Source: Euborellia annulipes
Lineage: Eukaryota > Arthropoda > Insecta > Dermaptera > Anisolabididae
Assembly (NCBI GenBank): GCA_023213315.1
Contig: JAKCPI010002824.1
Span: 1 to 64,000, forward strand
Direction: 5' to 3'
DNA: 64,000 nt
The translations under genes were made by a program, and so were the position numbers. This document shows positions 42,961-53,949 of the stretch, in pieces (position 1 is the first letter of the stretch; every line of letters starts with the position of its first letter). The notes under the pieces were generated by a model. That model saw nothing but the letters and a program-made list of their open reading frames with translations, ran no database searches and was not told the DNA's origin.

Positions 42961-44173
42961 CATCAAATGCAAGGGGATTTATAACTATATCTCTCCAAAC
43001 CCTTAATATACCTTATATTTTATGGTCGCTAAAGTTGACGGCTCGGACAAGACAGTTCAATTCGTTATTTTTGCTTTTCAGAGTTACTACGCCCATGACA
43101 CTAATTATAGTTATTTTGTAAAAAAAGAAAACAGCATTAGCATATTGAATAATTTTTTATGGCATTAATAATTTTTTAATAATAAATTGTAAATTCGGTT
43201 GTAAAGAAATTAAAAAAGTGAGAAAACGAGATCCAGCTACGCCCAAAAACATTGATAAAAATTTTAATAAATTTTTTTCTTATCTTTAAAGTCTTGTTCT
43301 TTTTGCTTGAAATAGAAATAAAAAAGAAAGTTGAATGCCAAAACAAAAATTGTCCTATAGGCTCTATATCATAATAAAATTCATCAGGAATTTAATTAAC
43401 TTTAGTGATTAAGGTTTATTACGACCTGATGATGATATTTTTATTGAGTTCATTTAAATACAACTTTGCAATTCAATTTGATTATTCAAACTGTTTATGA
43501 TAGGTATGGAATATTATGTAGGCAATTCAACGACCTCCATACTCTTTTAGGGTTTTCGAAATAACATTTGGAAATTGTTTTTAAGAAATTTTTATTAGGT
43601 ATTTTATTAAATTATTTTGCTTTGCATTCTGCCATTCTTCCCCTCATGAATATTTACTAGGCCTATTTATTAATAATAAAAAATGTATAATATTGCTTAT
43701 TTTCATTCAAGAGTTCACATCTGGACTTTAAATTCCCCGAGTCAAGGAGGTTAAGGAGACAAAGCTGTTCGTATATTTTGGCCGATAAGATGGCGTTAGG
43801 GGTCTTAAAAATTTAGCCAAAAAGCCCAATTTACGAAAATAATATGAAAATTTGCTAACAGATGGCAGAATAGTAGGACTATATTTTAATCTAATGTATT
43901 TGTTTAATTTTCGTTGATCTTTTAATAATGAATAGTATAAATATTATTATATATCATTTACAACAGCATGAAAATATATAAAAATATGCTTATATGTGAT
44001 CAGATAATGCCGTAAGATAACCAATCCAGCCACCTATCGGCAGAATGCTCGACTATTTTGACGGTTTTTTAATTACAAATCATCTTCTAATCTTACTTTA
44101 AGTTTTTCTTAATTAATATGTGATTAAATATAATAATAAATTCATTTTTTAAAATTTAAAAATTATTTATTTA
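42961..44173. other. Unassigned AT-rich spacer
   Basis: No gene, terminal repeat or tRNA-like sequence was recognised. Confidence 0.35.
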
Positions 44174-44239
44174 AGGTTCTGGAAATCCCAAATGAGCAAC
44201 GCAGCTAGTCGATTTTTCAATTTTTATTTAAACATAAAG

Positions 44240-44285
44240 TGCCAGGGCCAACGTTTCAGTCACATATAGGACCATCATCATTATG
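44240..44285 (-). ncRNA. Hammerhead-like motif, damaged core
   Basis: Minus strand: ATGATGATGGTCC...GACTGAAACGTTGGCC. The first core base is A instead of C and stem II has lost one pair, so it is probably inactive. Confidence 0.4.
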
Positions 44286-44408
44286 GACTGACTCAATCTC
44301 AGTCCATAATAACACACTATATCTAAAAATTTGGTCATTGGATTTGTTGTATTATTAATAATTTTTTTGGCCTATATGACCAAGAGGATTAATAAATTGA
44401 CAATGTCT

Positions 44409-44450
44409 TGGCCCTGATGATGGTCCTATATGTGACCGAAACGTTGGCCC
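44409..44450 (+). ncRNA. Hammerhead ribozyme-like motif
   Basis: TTGGCC, CTGATGA, an extra T, GGTC...GACC, GAAACGTT, GGCC. Stem I is four pairs (GGCC/GGCC). The cleavage triplet would be GTT, allowed by the NUH rule though usually slower than GUC. Confidence 0.5.
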
Positions 44451-44579
44451 TGGCACTTTATGTTTAAATAAAAATTGAAAAAACGACTAGCTCATTTGGG
44501 ATTTCCTGAACCTTAAATAAATTGTATTATCCGCTATACACCTCAATTAAATTTAAAATTATTGTAAGAGTTTGTTTTT

Positions 44580-45272
44580 ACTTTCTCTTACCTATGTTTA
44601 TATGTAATATATATATAGAGAGAAGGTATTGGATTCATGTCAAAAATTCGATGTCGAGATTTTGATGGATCTTCACGTTTTGAGGTCCCCTGAATCCAAA
44701 AAAGTGGTTTTCGCGACATGGTCTGTCTGTCTGTGGGTGGGTGGGTGGGTGGGTGGGTGGGTGGGTGGGTGTGTGTGTGGGTGTGTGTTCAATTTTAAGC
44801 ATGAAGGAATTGAGCTACGAGGTTGAAATTTTATATTTAAGTTAAACACCCCCGGGACCGGAAAAATAAGCTTTTAATCAAAATCGGCCAGAGTACTAGA
44901 ACTTTACTGATGTACTTTTTCAGTTTTTTTTCGTTTTTCTCAAAATTTGCTCCAACGATTTTTTTTTTTAATTCAAAAATCAATTAATTTTTAGATTCTC
45001 TTTAAAATGTATATTCTCATTTTGCAATTGAAATCTTCTGAAGACCACTTTACTCTTGTATTTCATAGGGAAGATAGGAGAAATGGTTGCCATGGTAACA
45101 AAATATAAATATTTTCAGATACTTATAAATTTTACATCTGAATTCATATATTCCGTACTGTCGGGAACTAAATATATGTTGACACAAAAAATCTGGTGTG
45201 ACAAGCACAGAACACAACTTTCGATTACCGAAGGTAAGAGAAAGTTGTGTGCTGTGCGCCAGTCACACCAGA
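44580..45272 (+). mobile_element. Family A element, complete copy with GGGT core
   Basis: ACTTTCTCTTACC to CACCAGA, 693 bp, with T-runs on both sides. A (GGGT)n tract at 44733-44770 replaces the usual GT/GTCT core. The terminal hairpin is intact. Confidence 0.82.
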
Positions 45273-45277
45273 TTTTT

Positions 45278-46930
45278 CTGTATTTGCTTGAATACAAAAA
45301 AAATTTTATTTTCATAATTTCTTAATAGGTCGCTAAAAAAATTATAACTTTCTGTTACAATAATCCCTTATGAATTTTATTCATTAAAAAAAATCACATT
45401 GAAAAATTCCTTATAATAATATAGTTTGTTTTTTTAAAGCACCCCTTAAGATCCAAATACTAAACAGTAATGCGAAAACATTTACCCTGGTAGAGATATC
45501 TCTAATAGTTAAAAAAACAAACCCCTAAAAAAATTTTAATAGTTAATATTTCCTCTCAATCAAATATTAAAAAAAAAAACAAACAAACAAAAGATTGAAT
45601 GTCAGAAATGGATGACAAAGTGCCTGCTAACATCAAAAGGAAGAATAAGGAGTAAGAAATACAAAAACGATGCCCCAGAGAGAGAGAAAAGGAGACAAAG
45701 TAAAGGCATTCATTAAAAGAAATCCGGATGAATCAAAAGATAATCAAACACACATTAACACAACATAAAAGTCTCTGATGATCTTAATAATCTATTATAA
45801 CGAATACCAATGAAAGGAAAATGAAATTGAAAAATAATCTAATGAATGAATGAGCCAAATCAAATAATTGAAGAGGAAGAATGGAACAAGTGTTTTTTTT
45901 TTGAATGTGTGGGTGTGTGGGGTCAGCCAGGTAAGTTAGAGCACTTGTCGGGTTGTACAGCCTATATACCTTTTGAAGGGAGTAGGGGAGATCTCCGGGC
46001 CAATAAACTAGGGCTTGATCGTTTGCACTTTTATGGTCCTCCGAAGCCACCCACGGAGGCCCGTCAACGCCGACGACGACCAGAGAGAGGTTCACCAGAA
46101 TATATTTTATTTGATATGCTGCTTGCTTGCTATATGGGCTTTTCATGGCCAGACATGGATGGCACTTGGAAACTTGACGAATATTAAATATTTTTTTTTT
46201 TTACTCTTTTTGGAATCACACTCTTAAATCATTCAAATAATAAGGTTGCCTTTTTAAAAATTATATTTTATATAGGTTGTATATTTTAAATATATCTCGT
46301 GCGATGACGTGTCATTCAACACTGGCGCTTTTAAGATAATTAACTTTAGAATTTGGTATAATGAAAATTAATTTTTTTTTTCATATACTCATTTAAAATT
46401 TTCCAAACAGGGAACCCCCCCAAGAACATCCCTCAGGCTTGCCGAAAAAAATCATCCTACTGGGGTAGGAAAGTGGTAGATGATTCCACCTCTATCTATG
46501 CTATCACAAGGGCCTTAATTATATTAGAATGTTCTCTTTCTGTGAACGGGGTCTTCAACCTAACCTACCCTCTGGTGAAATACCTTTCAAATATCCGCCA
46601 ACAATCATTTTCAAAAAACTAGGTCTACTTTTCCCCAAAAATTATTTTAATTATAAAAAATGTAATATATGGATTAACTAAATAGTTAACTTTTTGTCAT
46701 ATTTTTTTTATTAAATCTAATTTTAGTTTGTTAAATTTTGAAATTAGTCTTTTATTTGATCTTTGACCGTAATATTTGGCATTTCACATCCTTATATTCA
46801 ATTATCTATAATTTTGCGATTTTTTTAAAAGTTAAAATAAATTTAAGACAATAAGTATGATATGGTTGATTTGGTTGGCCATCAAATAAAAATCTCTTGG
46901 AAAATCTCGGTTCTTGTTTGGGAGGCTCAA
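45278..46930. other. Spacer with one unusual GC-rich segment
   Basis: At 45900-46165 a GC-richer stretch supports overlapping open frames on both strands (113 and 120 codons). The plus frame includes an RQRRRRPERG run but no known domain. It is not seen elsewhere in the window. It may be an old element or an exon; I cannot tell. Confidence 0.3.
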
Positions 46931-46934
46931 TTTA

Positions 46935-47310
46935 AAAAAAAATCTGGAGTGTTTGGTCGCACAGCACACAACTTTCTATTACCTTGGGTAATTCTAAATG
47001 TAAAATTTACAAACATGAGAAAATATTTATTTATATTTTGTTACTATGGCAACCATTTCTCCTATCTCTCCTATGAAGTACAAGAGTAAAGTGTGCTTCA
47101 AAAGATTTCAAAGGTAAAATAAGAATATACATCTTAAAGACCACCTCAAAAATAATTGAATTTTGAATTTTAATCAAAATCGTTAGAGCAAATTTTGAGA
47201 AAATATAAAAAAAAAAAAAAAAACTGAAAAAGTGCATAAGTAAAGTACTAATACTCTGGTTGATTTTGTTCAAAAGCTTATTTTCATGTCTCAAGGAGGT
47301 CAAAAATAAA
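46935..47310 (-). repeat. Family A element, eroded
   Basis: It retains part of the hairpin (TCTGGAGTG...GCACAGCACACAAC), the 'tatggcaaccatttctcc' body and a degraded ACTAATACT block, then stops before the microsatellite core. Confidence 0.7.
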
Positions 47311-47431
47311 ATTTCTACATGTCTTTATTATCATATTTATCATATTATCATATAAGAGACAAGTTTTTATTGTCATATAACAGAACCAGCTATCTCAATT
47401 TTACATTAGCCTACGGTTTAGAAACAAGAAA

Positions 47432-47520
47432 GCGCCCTCGGGCTTGGTGTAGTTGGTAGAGCACCTGCCTTGTATACCAAGGGTCGAGGGTATGGTTCGG
47501 AGTAAGGGTACTTACTCCTC
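47432..47520 (+). repeat. tRNA-like SINE fragment
   Basis: GGCTTGGTGTAGTTGGTAGA and the following CCTTGTATACCAAGG resemble the D-arm and anticodon-arm of a tRNA. The T-arm is poor (GGTATGGTTCGG). It lies closest to SINE heads and is unlikely to be a functional tRNA gene. Confidence 0.45.
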
Positions 47521-48876
47521 TCCGCAAAATTTGGATTAAAAAAATACTACCCCTATCAATATAAACAAAAAAAGAAGATACATTATTAAGTAAAATCAAA
47601 ATAAACTGAGGTAGAATTTATATCATCAAAAAAGGGCTTTGGGCTCCATCAATGCCTTTAATTTTCAATTAAAATTTTTATAAATATCTTTAAAAGGAAT
47701 TCGTAAATTAAAATTATAACAAATTTATCTACCCTATACGTAATCAATGACTGGGTTTCTTTAATCCTCTCCCCACTCCTACCCTTTCCGTTAACATTTT
47801 TTTAAAATTAATCATTATTTAAAATAATAACTCTTGTGTCTTCTTATAAAATTCCTTTACTTTATTAACAAATTTAAATTTCCATAAGGATATTTTTTTT
47901 TTTTTATTAAAAGTTAAAATATCAAATGACTCCATGAATTCCTTGTAAGAAATAAATCTCTGCTGGTTTTCTTGGCGATCATTAATACCCAACAATTTCT
48001 TCTCGTTAGGTTTCGGTTTTTGAGAAGGCAAAAAGTGATTAACCAACGGTAGCCAAACAGGCAGTAGCCAAAGATATCAAGGTAAACTGACTCTTGGAAG
48101 TTCCTCATGATGAATTAGGGGGGGGGGAGGGGGAGGGGGACTTGGGCCTCCTGCGAACCAAGTAGGCGGCTCTCGGAGCATATAAAGTTTCCGTATGCAA
48201 ATGACTTTGGGGCTCTCGTAAACCAGAGAGAGAGACAGTGGCCAGCATCCCAAATCATTATCAAAGCATCAGTATCGTTTAACGCATTCGCTTTTGATTT
48301 ATCGGACAATAAAGCTCACGTGTCATATGCTCTCGCTTGCGTGCATATTATATGCTACGTGGGCAAGCAAATGCGATACACGAAATATACATATAATTAA
48401 AAGACAATAAAATAAATCATCGCGTTGGCAAATGATATCGACATGATGAATTTGTGTGTGTATGTGTCTACATTTCCATAATATCTTGTAGTTTAAGTAT
48501 AATTTATATAATAAATAACACTACACGTCAATAAAATACAATATTTATATTAAAATAAATCTTTCTTATTTTTATTATTACGGCTCGGTTTAATATTTCA
48601 TAATTATAATTATTAATAAGTAGGGGTAAGAGATCAATGTCAGTTTTTGGGTTTTGGTTTGTCCCTTCTGGATATGACTGATTTATAACTTGTCTCATGA
48701 GATGTAAATATACTCAGCGAAATAATAAAGAAAAAGATTTTAAATAAAATTTGTTTATTTAAATCATGATTTCCCAACCTTTAAGGAGTTTGTTAATATC
48801 AGGCTCGATTTTACTTAATGTAAATACAACCGCAAGTCGCCGCCCTCTCTCAGTAACATGAAGGCTATTTCTTTTT
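47521..48876. other. Unassigned spacer
   Basis: A poly(G) patch is at 48119-48140. A less AT-rich unique segment lies at 48140-48370. A hAT-like CCCAACCTTT end is near 48772. Confidence 0.35.
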
Positions 48877-48927
48877 AGGTACGATTCAGGGGACTTCAAA
48901 ACGTGTATATCCATCAAAATCTCGACA
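48877..48927 (-). repeat. Family A fragment
   Basis: Only 'gattcaggggacttcaaaac' and 'aaaatctcgacat' remain, cut by the following SINE. Confidence 0.6.
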
Positions 48928-49017
48928 TCCTATACCAAACGTCGCGGGTTCGGACTCCAGGCAGTCCGATCGAGGAATGATTTTATTTAAGACATTCGGA
49001 TACCAAATGGCTTAAAT
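48928..49017 (+). repeat. SINE family S1, left half of a split copy
   Basis: The B box (GCGGGTTCGGACTCC) and the palindrome end at CTTAAAT. The same SINE continues at 51682 (AAATAGAAATGCCTGGACCC), separated by the 2.66-kb element 49018-51681. Confidence 0.82.
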
Positions 49018-49176
49018 GGACCCTGTTACGCATTAGTGTGTCAAGCGCCATCTACCGAGTTTTGAGAAAATTAACATTAAAGTTTTTTGTTTTCATTGGA
49101 TTATATATAATTTTTTTGTCAATTGTGCAAATAACATTAAATATAAATAAGGATTGCGGATTTAAATATAAATTTT

Positions 49177-49607
49177 TACTTTCTCGTATAGAGAAAGTTA
49201 TGTAATCGTAAAAAAATTCGACTTCGAGATTTTGATGTTTCTCCACGTTTTAGACCTCCCTGAGTCCAAAAAAACCATTTTTGGCATTATGTCTGTGTGT
49301 GTGTGTGTGTGAACACGATTGCTTAAAAACCAAAGCAGCTAGATCGATGAAATTTGGTATATGCTCCTTACACTAAAATTGTAGATATCTATCAACTTTT
49401 GGAGTAAATACGTCACTTGGAAGTAGTACTTTACTTAAAAAGTTTTTTCAAAAATTTTGAAATTTTCAATTTTTTTGTTATATTATGATAAAATACTCTA
49501 TTTTAAAAAGTTTTTATTCTTTGACATTTTTTCGAAAACTGAATAGTTTTTGAAATAATCAAAGAAGAAATAGAAAATATTCGTTAATTTTGATAAAAAA
49601 TCAAAAC
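49177..49607 (+). repeat. Family B element, copy 1
   Basis: It starts with ACTTTCTCGTATAGAGAAAGT, an 8-bp-arm palindrome, followed by 'cgacttcgagattttgatg', 'cacgttttagacctccctga', a GT core and 'gctagatcgatgaaatttgg'. It ends at 'aaaaaatcaaaac'. It is homologous to family A block by block but has diverged strongly. Confidence 0.75.
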
Positions 49608-50104
49608 GCCCTCGGGGCATGGCGTAGAGGTTAGCGTGCTAACCTCATATACCAAACGTCGCGGGTTCGGACCCCAGGCAGTCCGATGATTTTATTTAAG
49701 CCAATTGGATACCAAATGGCTTAAATAAGAATGCCTGGACCCCATATATATGTATATTTATTTAATAACGGATATCGTTTAAAGTCTTAGGGTGCGTACA
49801 CACCTGCGCTCTGCTCCGCTCGCGAGCTGCTTGTTGTTGTTGTTTTGAGATGCTCGCGAGCCGCTCGCGAGCTGCTCGCCGCGATCCATCTCTTTGGATC
49901 GTTGGCAGGTTCGTCAAAATAAATAATTTCAACGAGCAACGAACTTCGAGCCGCGAACTGCTCGCGAGCGGAGCAGAGCGCAGGTGTGTACGCACCCTTA
50001 TATGGCCTGAGTTGCCGAAAAGACTGTGTGAATGAGTGTGTGAGAGTGAGTGTGAATGAGAAAAAAGTGTGAATGTTTTTTTTGTAAAAAAAAAAAAAAA
50101 AAAA
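49608..50104 (+). repeat. SINE family S1, complete but split by a MITE
   Basis: Head, palindrome and body run to 'aaagtctta', then resume after the insertion at 'tatggcctgagttgccgaaa', with a long poly(A) (50086-50104). It lies between family B copies 1 and 2. Confidence 0.85.
49790..49997. mobile_element. Harbinger-like MITE, 38-bp perfect inverted termini
   Basis: It starts GGGTGCGTACACACCTGCGC and its termini match perfectly for 38 bp, continuing through GCTCCGCTCGCGAGC. TTA flanks it at 49787-49789 and 49998-50000. It is 208 bp and markedly GC-rich in an AT-rich setting. The interior repeats GCTCGCGAG-type motifs. It is the youngest layer of the nest here. Confidence 0.85.
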
Positions 50105-50480
50105 ATATGGGGATTGACTTCCCCGAGACTTTCTCGTATATTCTTTTGGAATTATGTCTGGGTGTGTGTGTGTGAACACGATTGCTTAAAAACCAAAGCA
50201 GCTAGATCGATGAAATTTGGTATATGCTCCTTACACTAAAATTGTAGATTTCTATCAACTTTTGGAGTAAATATGTCACTTGGAAGTAGTACTTTACTTA
50301 AAAAGTTTTTTCAAAAATTTTGAAATTTTCAATTTTTTTGTTATATTATGGTAAAATACTCAATTTTAAAAAGTTTTTATTCTTTGACATTTTTACGAAA
50401 ACTAAATAGTTTTTGAAATAATCACAGAAGAAATAGAAAATATTCGTTAATTTTGATAAAAAATCAAAACAAAATCATAC
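50105..50480 (+). repeat. Family B element, copy 2
   Basis: It starts at GGGATTGACTTCCCCGAGA, a variant start, then follows copy 1 from the GT core to 'cataaaatacaggtgtc'-like sequence (ACAGGTGTCATTAAAAAAAG). Palindromic AAATTCATTTG repeats follow to 50584. Confidence 0.72.
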
Positions 50481-50584
50481 AGGTGTCATTAAAAAAAGGG
50501 TAAATATAAACAAATTCATTTGTTTCACAAATTCATTTGTTTATATTTACAACAACAAATTCATTTGTTTCACAAATTCATTTG

Positions 50585-50918
50585 TTTATATTTACCCTTT
50601 TTTTAATGACACCTGTATGATTTTGTTTTGATTTTTTATCAAAATTAACGAATATTTTCTATTTCTTCTGTGATTATTTCAAAAACTATTTAGTTTTCGA
50701 AAAAATGTCAAAGAATAAAAACTTTTTAAAATTGAGTATTTTACCATAATATAACAAAAAAATTGAAAATTTCAAAATTTTTGAAAAAACTTTTTAAGTA
50801 AAGTACTACTTCCAACTGACATATTTACTCCAAAAGTTGATAGAAATCTACAATTTTAGTGTAAGGAGCATATACCAAATTTCATCGATCTAGCTGCTTT
50901 GGTTTTTAAGCAATCGTG

Positions 50919-50982
<64 letters not shown>

Positions 50983-51097
50983 TAATGCCAAAAATGGTTT
51001 TTTTGGACTCAGGGAGGTCTAAAACGTGGAGAAACATCAAAATCTCGAAGTCGAATTTTTTTACGATTACATAACTTTCTCTATACGAGAAAGTAAA
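50585..51097 (-). repeat. Family B element, copy 3
   Basis: This inverted copy uses the copy 1 start (ACTTTCTCTATACGAGAAAGT palindrome at about 51071-51091). The core is a long CA run (50921-50979). Confidence 0.75.
50921..50979. repeat. CA microsatellite
   Basis: About 29 CA units in the core of family B copy 3. Confidence 0.9.
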
Positions 51098-51560
51098 AAA
51101 ATCAAAACAAAATCATACAGGTGTCATTAAAAAAAGGGCAAATATAAACAAATGAATTTGTTTATATTTGCCCTTTTTTTAATGACACCTGTATGATTTT
51201 GTTTTGATTTTTTATCAAAATTAACGAATATTTTCTATTTCTTCTTTGATTATTTCAAAAACTATTTTGTTTTCGAAAAAATGTCAAAGAATAAAAACTT
51301 TTTAAAATAGAGTATTTTATCATAATATAACAAAAAAATTGAAAATTTCAAAATTTTTGAAAAAACTTTTTAAGTAAAGTACTACTTCCAAGTGACGTAT
51401 TTACTCCAAAAGTTGATAGAAATCTACAATTTTAGTGTAAGGAGCATATACCAAATTTCATCAATCTAGCTGCTTTGGTTTTTAAGCAATCGTGTTCACA
51501 CACACACCCAGACGTAATTCCAAAAGAATATACGAGAAAGTCTCGGGGAAGTCAATCCCC
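51098..51560 (-). repeat. Family B element, copy 4
   Basis: This inverted copy uses the copy 2 start (TCTCGGGGAAGTCAATCCCC at its right border). It follows copy 3 head to tail with only a few bases between. Confidence 0.75.
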
Positions 51561-51681
51561 ATATTTTTAGGACATATTTCAGAAAAAATACTATTAATTA
51601 TAGCATTTGAAACAATATTCCGTGCTTAAATCAATTTTTAATTTTTTTTGGCGCTTGACACACTAATGCGTAACAGGGTCC

Positions 51682-51825
51682 AAATAGAAATGCCTGGACC
51701 CCCAATAGATATATTTAAACATACAAGCATCGTTAAAAGTCTTAATAAGTTGGCGAAAAGAATGTTAATGTGTGTGTGTGAATGTGAGTGTGAATGAGAA
51801 AAAAGTGTGAATATTAAAAAAAAAA
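51682..51825 (+). repeat. SINE family S1, right half of the split copy
   Basis: It resumes at AAATAGAAATGCCTGGACCC and ends with the GTGTGAATGTGAGTG segment and poly(A). It is directly followed by another S1 copy. Confidence 0.82.
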
Positions 51826-52082
51826 GTGCTCACGGGGCTTGGAGTAGTTGGTAGCGTGCCTACCTTCTATACCGAACGTCGCGGGTTCGGACCCCAGGCA
51901 GTCCTATGATTTTAATTAAGGCATTTGAATACCAAATGACTTAAATAAAAATGCCTGGACGCCCAATAGATATATTTACAAATAACGGCTATCGTCAAAG
52001 TCTTAAATGGCCTAAGTTGCCGAAAAGACTGTGTGAATGTGAGTGTGAATGAGAAAATAGAGTAAATGTTTTAAAAAAAAAA
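51826..52082 (+). repeat. SINE family S1, complete
   Basis: The A box (GGAGTAGTTGGTAGCG) and B box (GGGTTCGGACCCC) are present. The palindrome is slightly eroded (GCATTTGAATACCAAATGAC). Poly(A) at the end. Confidence 0.85.
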
Positions 52083-52294
52083 TCTCGACATATTCTACCT
52101 TTTAAAAAGTATATCAGTAATATTTTATTTAAATTGTTTGAAGTAGACTTTGATGATGTAATTGAGTTTTTTTTTTTATTAATTTGATGAATATAAAATA
52201 AAAATAGAAAATAATTTTATTGTTTTTTTTTTTTTTGTTTTTTTTTTATTATTATTTTTTGCTCGATATAATTGTTTCTGAGAATAATGGCTAC

Positions 52295-52402
52295 ATCTCG
52301 ACACAAAAAAAATCTGTTGTGACCAGCAAGGTGCACAACTTTCACTTACCGAAGGGTAAGAGAAAGTTGTGTGCTGTGTGCCAGCCACACCAGATTTTTT
52401 AA
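52295..52402. repeat. Family A terminal hairpin alone
   Basis: TCTGTTGTGACCAGCAAGGT...GTGCCAGCCACACCAGA forms the long terminal hairpin with the CTTACCGAAGGGTAAG inner stem, without an attached body. Confidence 0.7.
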
Positions 52403-52996
52403 TCTGCCCACGACCCCTCTGCACCATCTCAATGCTAAGGAATCTTTTTATTCATCATTGGCTGTTGTTTGTGGAACTTTCTCTACTTCCTCCCTAAAAC
52501 CACAGTAGGATCTTTAATATAAAAGGGGGAGGAGAGGAAATGACGACTAATGAAAAATATTTTATAAATTAAAATATGTTACCTACCTTCTATACCTTCT
52601 ATACTACTTTTAAACTCTATATATTTATTAAATTCAAATATATAAATAGAACCATATCCTTAGTTTTTTTGATGGGGGAGAGGGGGGGGGGGGTTGGATG
52701 GCCCGAAAGATTATCCCCTCCAAATAAAAAATATAAATTATTTTTTATAAATTTGTTGAGTTATTTTGCTGTAAATATTCAATTAGAAGAGGAGGGAAGC
52801 CTTCCCGGAACACAGCAGCCAAGTAAAATAAAAAAATTTATATTCTTTGTTCCGGGAAGGCTCCCGTCCTCTCCTAATTATATTTTTTTTATAATTTATT
52901 TCCATGTTTATTTCTTTATACCTGGCATTTCTCTTTATTTATCATTTTTCGGGATTTCAGGAGAGAGGGGGACTACGTTTGGCTATGTCCCTATAC
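52403..52996. other. Spacer with a short inverted repeat
   Basis: GAGGGAAGCCTTCCCGGAAC (52793) and GTTCCGGGAAGGCTCCCGTC (52849) pair as arms with a 37-bp loop. A poly(G) run is at 52683-52692. No recognisable gene. Confidence 0.4.
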
Positions 52997-53495
52997 GGAC
53001 CCAAGATTTGAGAAAATTAACATTAAATTTTTTCTGATTTAAATTGTTTTGATTAGATTATGTATTATTTTTTTTGTCAATTAATTAGCAATTAACAAGC
53101 CCACGGGGCGCTAGTTGGTAGCGTGCCTACCTTCTATACCGAACATCGCGGGTTAGGACCCCAGGCAGTCCGATGATTTTATTTAAGGCATTTGGATACC
53201 AAATGGCCTAAATAGAAATGCCTGGAACCCCAATAGATTTATTAAAATATACGAGTAAAAGTTCAAATGGCCTAAGTTGCCGAAAAGACTGTGTGAATGT
53301 GAGTGAGAATGAGAAAAAAGTGTGAATGTTTTATATAAAAAAAAAAAAAATTAGCAGTAACATTAAATATAAATTTTTTTAGGACATATTTCATAAAAAA
53401 TACTATTAATTATAGGATTTGAAACAATATTCCGTGCTTAACTCAATTTTTAATTTTTTTTGGCGCTTGACACACTAATGCATAACAGTGGGTCC
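52997..53495. mobile_element. Second copy of the GGACCC element, eroded
   Basis: It shares 'gagaaaattaacattaaa' and 'gatttgaaacaatattccgt' with 49018-51681. The right terminus GGCGCTTGACACACTAATGC is intact. The left terminus is deleted after GGACCC. A SINE sits inside. Confidence 0.7.
53097..53351 (+). repeat. SINE family S1 with A-box deletion
   Basis: The head reads CCCACGGGGCGCTAGTTGGTAGCG, missing the CTTGGTGT part of the A box. The B box, palindrome and tail are present. Confidence 0.82.
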
Positions 53496-53949
53496 ATATG
53501 TGTGTTGATGTAAATCACTTTGACAAATTAAATTAATGAGGGCGATACTAGAGCACCCTGGTGGCAAAGAGTTGAATTACAAGGCAAGAAGGCAGGGAAG
53601 AGAAAATGGCAGAACAAATTATTAAAAAGAGAATAAATGACTGAATGAATGAATTAGCAATACGACTTGACAATCCTCTCTTTATGCCATTTGTTACGTT
53701 CTTTATTCTATGTAAAATCATTTGTATATTATTTTTTTAATATTTAATAAGCAAATCGTCTTTAAATATAATAATGAATATTAAAATACCTGGAGTTAGT
53801 GGATTGGTTTTGGAGGTGATGAGCAGCAAAAATAGGAAACGACATATAAAGATGTTGCAGCCAGGTGATTTGAAGGTTCAAAGGAATCCATTAACAATTC
53901 AGAGGATTAAATGATGGAATAAGTTAACACAATCACAAATTAATATTTG

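Larger units (their letters stand above)
44174..44516. repeat. Palindromic unit with opposed hammerhead-like motifs
   Basis: The arms 44174-44282 and 44402-44516 are inverted copies ('aaatcccaaatgag', 'acataaagtgccagggcc'). Each has CTGATGATGG or ATGATGATGG, loop II CTATATGT and GAAACGTT. Confidence 0.7.
49018..51681. mobile_element. DNA element with 32-bp perfect terminal inverted repeats
   Basis: The termini begin GGACCCTGTTACGCATTAGT and match perfectly for 32 bp. AAAT at 49014-49017 and 51682-51685 is a 4-bp target duplication. The unfilled element is about 400 bp; the rest is family B copies and a SINE. A sibling without family B is at 52997. No transposase. The superfamily is unassigned; several groups make 4-bp duplications. 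Confidence 0.75.

Noticed and set aside
47432..47520. Possible tRNA gene
   Set aside because: The anticodon loop and T-arm do not fold correctly and the surroundings match SINE heads.
49018..51681. A CRISPR-like array, because of repeated blocks
   Set aside because: The blocks are 400-bp transposon copies in both orientations with no regular short repeat and spacer pattern, and the genome is eukaryotic.
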